Source: JACVRW01 sp963819635
Lineage (GTDB): Bacteria > Actinomycetota > Thermoleophilia > Solirubrobacterales > Thermoleophilaceae
Direction of reading: 5' to 3'
DNA length: 64,000 bases
Assembly: GCA_963819635.1 (NCBI GenBank)
Contig: CAWFWX010000003.1
Span: 248,001-312,000 of the forward strand
The notes under the pieces are model-generated. The model was not told the origin of the DNA. It saw nothing but the letters and a program-made list of their open reading frames with translations, and searched no databases. How positions within the stretch are numbered: position 1 is the first letter of the stretch; each line of letters opens with the position of its first letter. Positions 60,467-64,000 of this stretch are shown here, piece by piece. A program made the translations under genes and the position numbers.

Positions 60467-61464
60467 GCGCCGCCACGGTCTCGTTGCGGCGCGGCCTCTC
60501 GAGGCCCGCACGCGCGGTCGGTCTCATCCCGCCGCGCTTCCGCCGCCGGCTTCTGATCGCCCTGGCCGCGGCGCTCGTGCTCGCCGCCGCCTACCAGCTC
60601 TGGCTGCGCGACTCCTCGCTCGTCGCCGTCGAGGACGTTGCGGTGACGGGCCTCACGACGAAGGACGCCGAGCGCGTGCGCGCCGCGCTCGTCTCCGCCG
60701 CGCATTCGATGACGACGCTGCACGTGCGCCAGGACGAGCTCGAGAAGGCAATCGCGGCCTATCCGGTCGTCCGGGCGCTCGAGGTGCGCCCGGACTTCCC
60801 GCACGGCCTTGCGATCCACGTGGTCGAGCACCGCCCGGCGGCGCTCGCGGACGGGCTGCCCGTGGCCGGCGACGGCACGATCCTGCGCGGGCTGCCGGTC
60901 GAAGGACGGCTTCCGACGATCGACACCCGCGGGGCCGTCCAGGGCAACCGTCTGAAGGACCCGGCCGCCCTTCATGCCGCGCGGGTGGCGGGCGCAGCCC
61001 CGGCGCCGCTTCGCCCGCGCCTCGAGCGGGTCGGCCTGCGAAGCCCGGACGGCATCGTCGTGGAGCTCCGCGAGGGGCCCGAGATCATCTTCGGCGACGC
61101 CCGGCACGTTCGTGCCAAGTGGATCGCCGCCACCCGCGTCCTGGCCGATGCCGAGGCCGAGGGCGCCACCTACATCGACGTCCGGCTGCCGGGGCGCCCG
61201 GCGGCCGGGGGCCTCCCCGCGGCCACGCTCGCACCGGTGGCGCCGGCGGGGAGCGAGGCGGTCACGCCGCCGGCGGCGACCGCGCCTCCGGAGACGACCA
61301 CGGTGGATCCGGCGACCGAGCAGCTGGCGCCGCCGGCCGGCACGACCGAGACGCCCCCCGCCGAGCCGCAGAGCACGCCCGCGCCGGCTCCGCAGAGCCC
61401 TACACCGGCGCCCGCGCCCACCGATTCCACCGGTGCCGGCGGCGCGTCGCCGCCGCCCGGGTGA
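60463..61464 (+). CDS. ftsQ: cell division protein FtsQ (DivIB)
   Basis: A 333-residue single-pass division protein. The transmembrane helix is LLIALAAALVLAAAYQLWL (~30-48). The POTRA domain follows (VAVEDVAVTGLTTKDAERVR; ALEVRPDFPHGLAIHVVEHR), then the FtsQ beta domain. From about residue 245 the protein becomes Pro/Thr/Ala/Glu-rich and disordered to the C-terminus. It connects FtsL/FtsB to other divisome proteins. GTG start overlapping murB. A small hairpin and the ftsZ promoter follow. Confidence 0.9.
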   Translation: MSAATVSLRRGLSRPARAVGLIPPRFRRRLLIALAAALVLAAAYQLWLRDSSLVAVEDVAVTGLTTKDAERVRAALVSAAHSMTTLHVRQDELEKAIAAYPVVRALEVRPDFPHGLAIHVVEHRPAALADGLPVAGDGTILRGLPVEGRLPTIDTRGAVQGNRLKDPAALHAARVAGAAPAPLRPRLERVGLRSPDGIVVELREGPEIIFGDARHVRAKWIAATRVLADAEAEGATYIDVRLPGRPAAGGLPAATLAPVAPAGSEAVTPPAATAPPETTTVDPATEQLAPPAGTTETPPAEPQSTPAPAPQSPTPAPAPTDSTGAGGASPPPG

Positions 61465-61466
61465 CC

Positions 61467-61483
61467 CTCAAGCGCGACTTGAG
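61467..61483 (+). terminator. weak hairpin after ftsQ
   Basis: CTCAAG-CGCGA-CTTGAG is a perfect 6-bp stem that starts 3 bp after the ftsQ stop and is followed by CTTTACC. It is short and lacks a strong T-run, so termination is only a possibility. Confidence 0.35.
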
Positions 61484-61544
61484 CTTTACCCCAACCCTCC
61501 AGGGATGCTCTAGGGTTACGCTGCACAATTTCTTGCGAGGGCGA

Positions 61545-61574
61545 TTGACACTTCCCGCGAACTCCACCTAGAGT
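61545..61574 (+). promoter_or_regulatory. ftsZ promoter
   Basis: TTGACA (61545-61550) and TAGAGT (61569-61574) form a strong sigma-70-type promoter with 18-bp spacing. The predicted start near 61582 gives a leader of about 65 bases before the ATG at 61647. Confidence 0.8.
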
Positions 61575-61646
61575 CTGGGCTTTGGGGGAGCGGGAAACCC
61601 TCCACTCTTGCTTGAGCTTCGGACGGTAAAAGGGCACCACCTCAAC

Positions 61647-62735
61647 ATGGACACGGGTAGCTACCTCGCGGTCATCAAGGTCGTCGGCATCGGCGGGGGC
61701 GGCACGAACGCCGTCAACCGCATGGTCGACCAGGGCCTGAAGGGCGTCGAGTTCATCGCCGTCAACACGGACGCGCAGGCGCTCCAGATGTGCGATGCCG
61801 ACATCAAGCTTCAGATCGGCGACCAGCTCACGCGCGGCCTCGGCGCGGGCGCCAACCCCGACGTGGGTTACGGCGCGGCGAACGAGAGCAGGGACGAGAT
61901 CAAGGAGGCGCTGAAGGGCGCGGACATGGTCTTCGTGACGGCCGGCGAGGGCGGCGGCACCGGCACGGGCGCAGCGCCCGTGATCGCCGAGGTCTCGAAG
62001 CAGGAGGTCGGCGCGCTGACCGTCGGCGTGGTAACGAAGCCGTTCGACTTCGAGGGCACCCAGCGGATGCGCCAGGCGGTCGAGGGCATCGACCGGCTCC
62101 GCGAGCAGGTGGACACGATGATCGTGATCCCCAACGAGAAGCTGCTCGCCGTGGTCGAGCGCCGGACGAGCATCCTCGACGCCTTCCGTGAGGCCGACGC
62201 AGTCCTCGGTCAGGGCGTCCAGGGCATCACCGACCTGATCACAACCCCCGGCCTCATCAACCTGGACTTCGCCGACGTGCGCACGATCATGCAGGACGCC
62301 GGCTCCGCGCTGATGGGCATCGGCGAGGCCTCGGGCGAGAACCGCGCCGCGGAGGCCGCGAAGAACGCGGTGTCGAGCCCGCTGCTCGAGCAGTCGGTCG
62401 AGGGCGCTACCGGCATCCTCCTGAACATCACCGGCGGCACCGACCTCGGCCTGTTCGAGGTGAACGAGGCCGCCGAGATCATCCAGAGCGCGGCAGACCA
62501 GAACTCGAACATCATCTTCGGCGCGGTGGTCGACGACACGCTCGCCGACTCGGTGCGTGTGACGGTCATCGCCACAGGCTTCGAGCGGCCCAGCCGCACG
62601 CCGCTCTTCGCGGAGGACTCGACCGGGCGCCGGCGCGAGCCGCGTCGCCGCGACGTGACGCTCGACGACCGGCAGCGCGCGTCCCTCGAGATCTCGGACG
62701 ACGACATCGACGTTCCGTCATTCCTGAAGGACTGA
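61647..62735 (+). CDS. ftsZ: cell division GTPase FtsZ
   Basis: A 362-residue tubulin homologue forming the Z-ring. VVGIGGGGTNAVNRM (~12-26) binds GTP, the tubulin signature GGGTGTG is at 102-108, and the T7 loop region reads GLINLDFADV. The C-terminal tail DDIDVPSFLKD is the conserved peptide that binds SepF-like partners. It has its own promoter 73-102 bp upstream in addition to any read-through. As usual in actinobacteria, there is no ftsA next to it. Confidence 0.97.
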   Translation: MDTGSYLAVIKVVGIGGGGTNAVNRMVDQGLKGVEFIAVNTDAQALQMCDADIKLQIGDQLTRGLGAGANPDVGYGAANESRDEIKEALKGADMVFVTAGEGGGTGTGAAPVIAEVSKQEVGALTVGVVTKPFDFEGTQRMRQAVEGIDRLREQVDTMIVIPNEKLLAVVERRTSILDAFREADAVLGQGVQGITDLITTPGLINLDFADVRTIMQDAGSALMGIGEASGENRAAEAAKNAVSSPLLEQSVEGATGILLNITGGTDLGLFEVNEAAEIIQSAADQNSNIIFGAVVDDTLADSVRVTVIATGFERPSRTPLFAEDSTGRRREPRRRDVTLDDRQRASLEISDDDIDVPSFLKD

Positions 62736-62776
62736 GAGAGCTCCTCCCGCCGGACACGGCGCGGGCCTTCGAGGCC

Positions 62777-63157
62777 ATGCGCGCCCTGCGCACGCACTAC
62801 GCCGACGAGGCCGAGTTCGTGCGGCGCGTCGACGAGGTGCAGCGGCCGCAGGGCTACCGAATCGTCGGCGCTTTCGAGGGCGAGCGCTGCGTCGCCGTGG
62901 CGGGCTTCCGGGTGATCCGCAACCTCGCCTGGCACGACACGCTCTACGTGGACGACCTCTCGACGCTGCCGGAGGCGCGCGGCAGGGGCCACGGCCGCGC
63001 TCTGCTCGAGTGGTGCAAGGACGAGGGGCGGCGCGAGGGCTGCACCCAGTTCCATCTCGACTCCGGCGTGGGCCCCGAGCGCGAGGACGCGCACCGGCTC
63101 TACTTCAACACCGGGCTTCGCATCACGAGCTTCCACTTCGCGGCGCCGCTCGAGTGA
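62777..63157 (+). CDS. GNAT-family N-acetyltransferase
   Basis: A 126-residue acetyltransferase-fold protein. GAFEGERCVAVAGFRVIRNL is the central strand pair, LYVDDLSTLPEARGRGHGRAL carries the acetyl-CoA pyrophosphate loop (RGRGHG), and HLDSGVGPEREDAHRLYFN the C-terminal motif. In-frame coding potential extends upstream to the ftsZ end (RELLPPDTARAFEAM) but no ATG, GTG or TTG is present there; the start is therefore placed at 62777 with some doubt. The stop overlaps the M20 peptidase ATG. Confidence 0.75.
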   Translation: MRALRTHYADEAEFVRRVDEVQRPQGYRIVGAFEGERCVAVAGFRVIRNLAWHDTLYVDDLSTLPEARGRGHGRALLEWCKDEGRREGCTQFHLDSGVGPEREDAHRLYFNTGLRITSFHFAAPLE

Positions 63158-64000
63158 TGGACGCGGCCTCCCGCATGGCGCTCGCGGCGGAGCGCGAGCT
63201 GGAGGCGCTGGTGGCGGTCTCGTCGCCGTCCGGCGACGTGGCGGGGGCAGAGGAGTGCGTCGCGCTCGCCATCGCCTTCCTGCCGACCGAGGCCGAGGTG
63301 GAGCGCCCGGAGTGCTCGACGCCCCGTCACGCGCCCGACCTCGTGGGGCGGCTGCGCGGCAGCGGCACGAAGCGGCTGCTCCTGCTGGGCCACCTCGACA
63401 CGGTGGTCGCGCATGGAGCGCACCGGCCGCTCGCACGCGACGGCGACCGGCTGACGGGCTCCGGGAGCGTGGACATGAAGGGCGGGGTGGCGCTGGCGCT
63501 CGCCCTCATGCGCGAGCTGGCCGAGCGGCCCGAGCTGTACGCGGAGGCTGCGGTGCTGCTCGTGAACGACGAGGAATGGCGGACGGCGGCGTTCGTCCAC
63601 GCGGAGCGCTTCGCCGGCTTCGACGCCTGCCTCTGCTTCGAGGCCGGCGAGCGCGGGCCGGCGGGCGAGGAGGCCGTGATCGTGAAGCGGAAGGCCGCCG
63701 CCACGCTGCGCGTGGACGCGCACGGGCGATCGTCGCACTCGGGCTCCGCGCCCGAGCGCGGGAGGAGCGCGCTGCTCGCGCTGGCGGCCGCGGCGCAGAT
63801 CGTCGCGCGCTGCAGCGACCCGGCCGGTCCGGACCGGCTCACGGCGGTGCCGACGATCCTGCGCTCTGGCGACGCGTTCAACGTGGTGCCCGCCGCGGGC
63901 GAGCTCCTCTGCGACCTGCGCGCCGACCGGCTCGAGGCCTTCACTCCCGTGTTCGAGGCTGTGCCGGGCGAGCACGACGAGGTCAGGCTCGAGGCGACCA
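63157..64000 (+). CDS. M20-family metallopeptidase, truncated by the window end
   Basis: The first 281 residues are visible, without a stop. GHLDTV contains the first metal His and catalytic Asp, GSVDMKGGVALALAL the bridging Asp, and NDEEWRT the general-base Glu position. DAHGRSSHSGSAPERGRSAL belongs to the dimerisation domain and FNVVPAAGELLCDLRAD to the return to the catalytic domain, as in ArgE/CPG2-type enzymes. The ATG overlaps the GNAT stop, so both are probably co-transcribed. Substrate unknown; N-acyl amino acids or small peptides are usual. Confidence 0.85.
   Translation, partial: MDAASRMALAAERELEALVAVSSPSGDVAGAEECVALAIAFLPTEAEVERPECSTPRHAPDLVGRLRGSGTKRLLLLGHLDTVVAHGAHRPLARDGDRLTGSGSVDMKGGVALALALMRELAERPELYAEAAVLLVNDEEWRTAAFVHAERFAGFDACLCFEAGERGPAGEEAVIVKRKAAATLRVDAHGRSSHSGSAPERGRSALLALAAAAQIVARCSDPAGPDRLTAVPTILRSGDAFNVVPAAGELLCDLRADRLEAFTPVFEAVPGEHDEVRLEAT

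Noticed and set aside
1..64000. tRNA, rRNA, prophage or insertion sequences
   Set aside because: No cloverleaf with conserved GTTCGA-type arm, rRNA stretch, integrase, transposase or terminal inverted repeats was found in the gaps or genes.

Overview
The window is about 64 kb of very GC-rich bacterial chromosome, densely coded on both strands with many GTG and TTG starts and 4-bp stop/start overlaps. A division and cell-wall (dcw) cluster without ftsA, an actinobacterial Rpf-type lytic protein behind a c-di-AMP riboswitch, an HspR-type HAIR box before lon, and meso-DAP-type MurE all point to Actinomycetota. A deep lineage such as Thermoleophilia/Solirubrobacterales is my best guess; this is inferred from gene content and not tested phylogenetically. 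No rRNA, tRNA, CRISPR array, phage or insertion sequence was seen.

Layout. 1-2.3 kb: end of an ECF-type vitamin transporter, namely an ATPase fragment plus an unusual S-component fused to a prenyltransferase-like alpha-toroid. 2.3-10.4 kb: oxidoreductases, then a long overlapping operon (nitroreductase, glpD, a folP-like gene, metallophosphoesterase, cyclic 2,3-diphosphoglycerate synthetase, 2-phosphoglycerate kinase, transaldolase). 10.4-12.3 kb: a Rho-like protein lacking key ATPase residues, then a two-copy hairpin element. 12.4-21.5 kb: a PLP decarboxylase and a polyamine locus (TetR, PotDBCA and homoserine dehydrogenase, with a divergent amine oxidase). 21.5-24.5 kb: two-component pair, CpaB and rpiA. 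24.5-27 kb: a GGGGTCAGACCCC repeat cluster and lon with a HAIR operator. 27-39.5 kb: mixed metabolism (SDRs, Rpf-like protein, MFS, M20 and M3 peptidases, PAS-GGDEF protein, methyltransferase, 3-hydroxyacyl-CoA dehydrogenase, nitronate monooxygenase, HAD, cupin). 39.5-42.5 kb: Tad pilus motor and platform genes. 43.3-62.7 kb: dcw cluster mraZ-rsmH-ftsL-ftsI-[two opposite-strand genes]-murE-mraY-murD-ftsW-murG-murC-murB-ftsQ-ftsZ. 62.7-64 kb: GNAT and a truncated M20 peptidase.

How genes work together. The dcw genes make lipid II and the septal machinery under a canonical MraZ box. Inside the cluster sits a reversed pair: a GAF/degenerate-GGDEF protein and a giant MshEN-domain coiled-coil protein, and murF is missing from its usual place. 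2-phosphoglycerate kinase plus cDPG synthetase would make cyclic 2,3-diphosphoglycerate, a solute known mainly from thermophilic methanogens. PotABCD, the amine oxidase and TetR form a polyamine uptake/oxidation unit. CpaB and TadABC belong to one pilus system split over two loci.

Caution on sequence quality: at least a dozen single-base frameshifts, nearly all +1 insertions, break otherwise intact genes including the normally essential mraY. Consensus error is the likeliest cause, so genes typed here as pseudogenes are probably functional in the organism.
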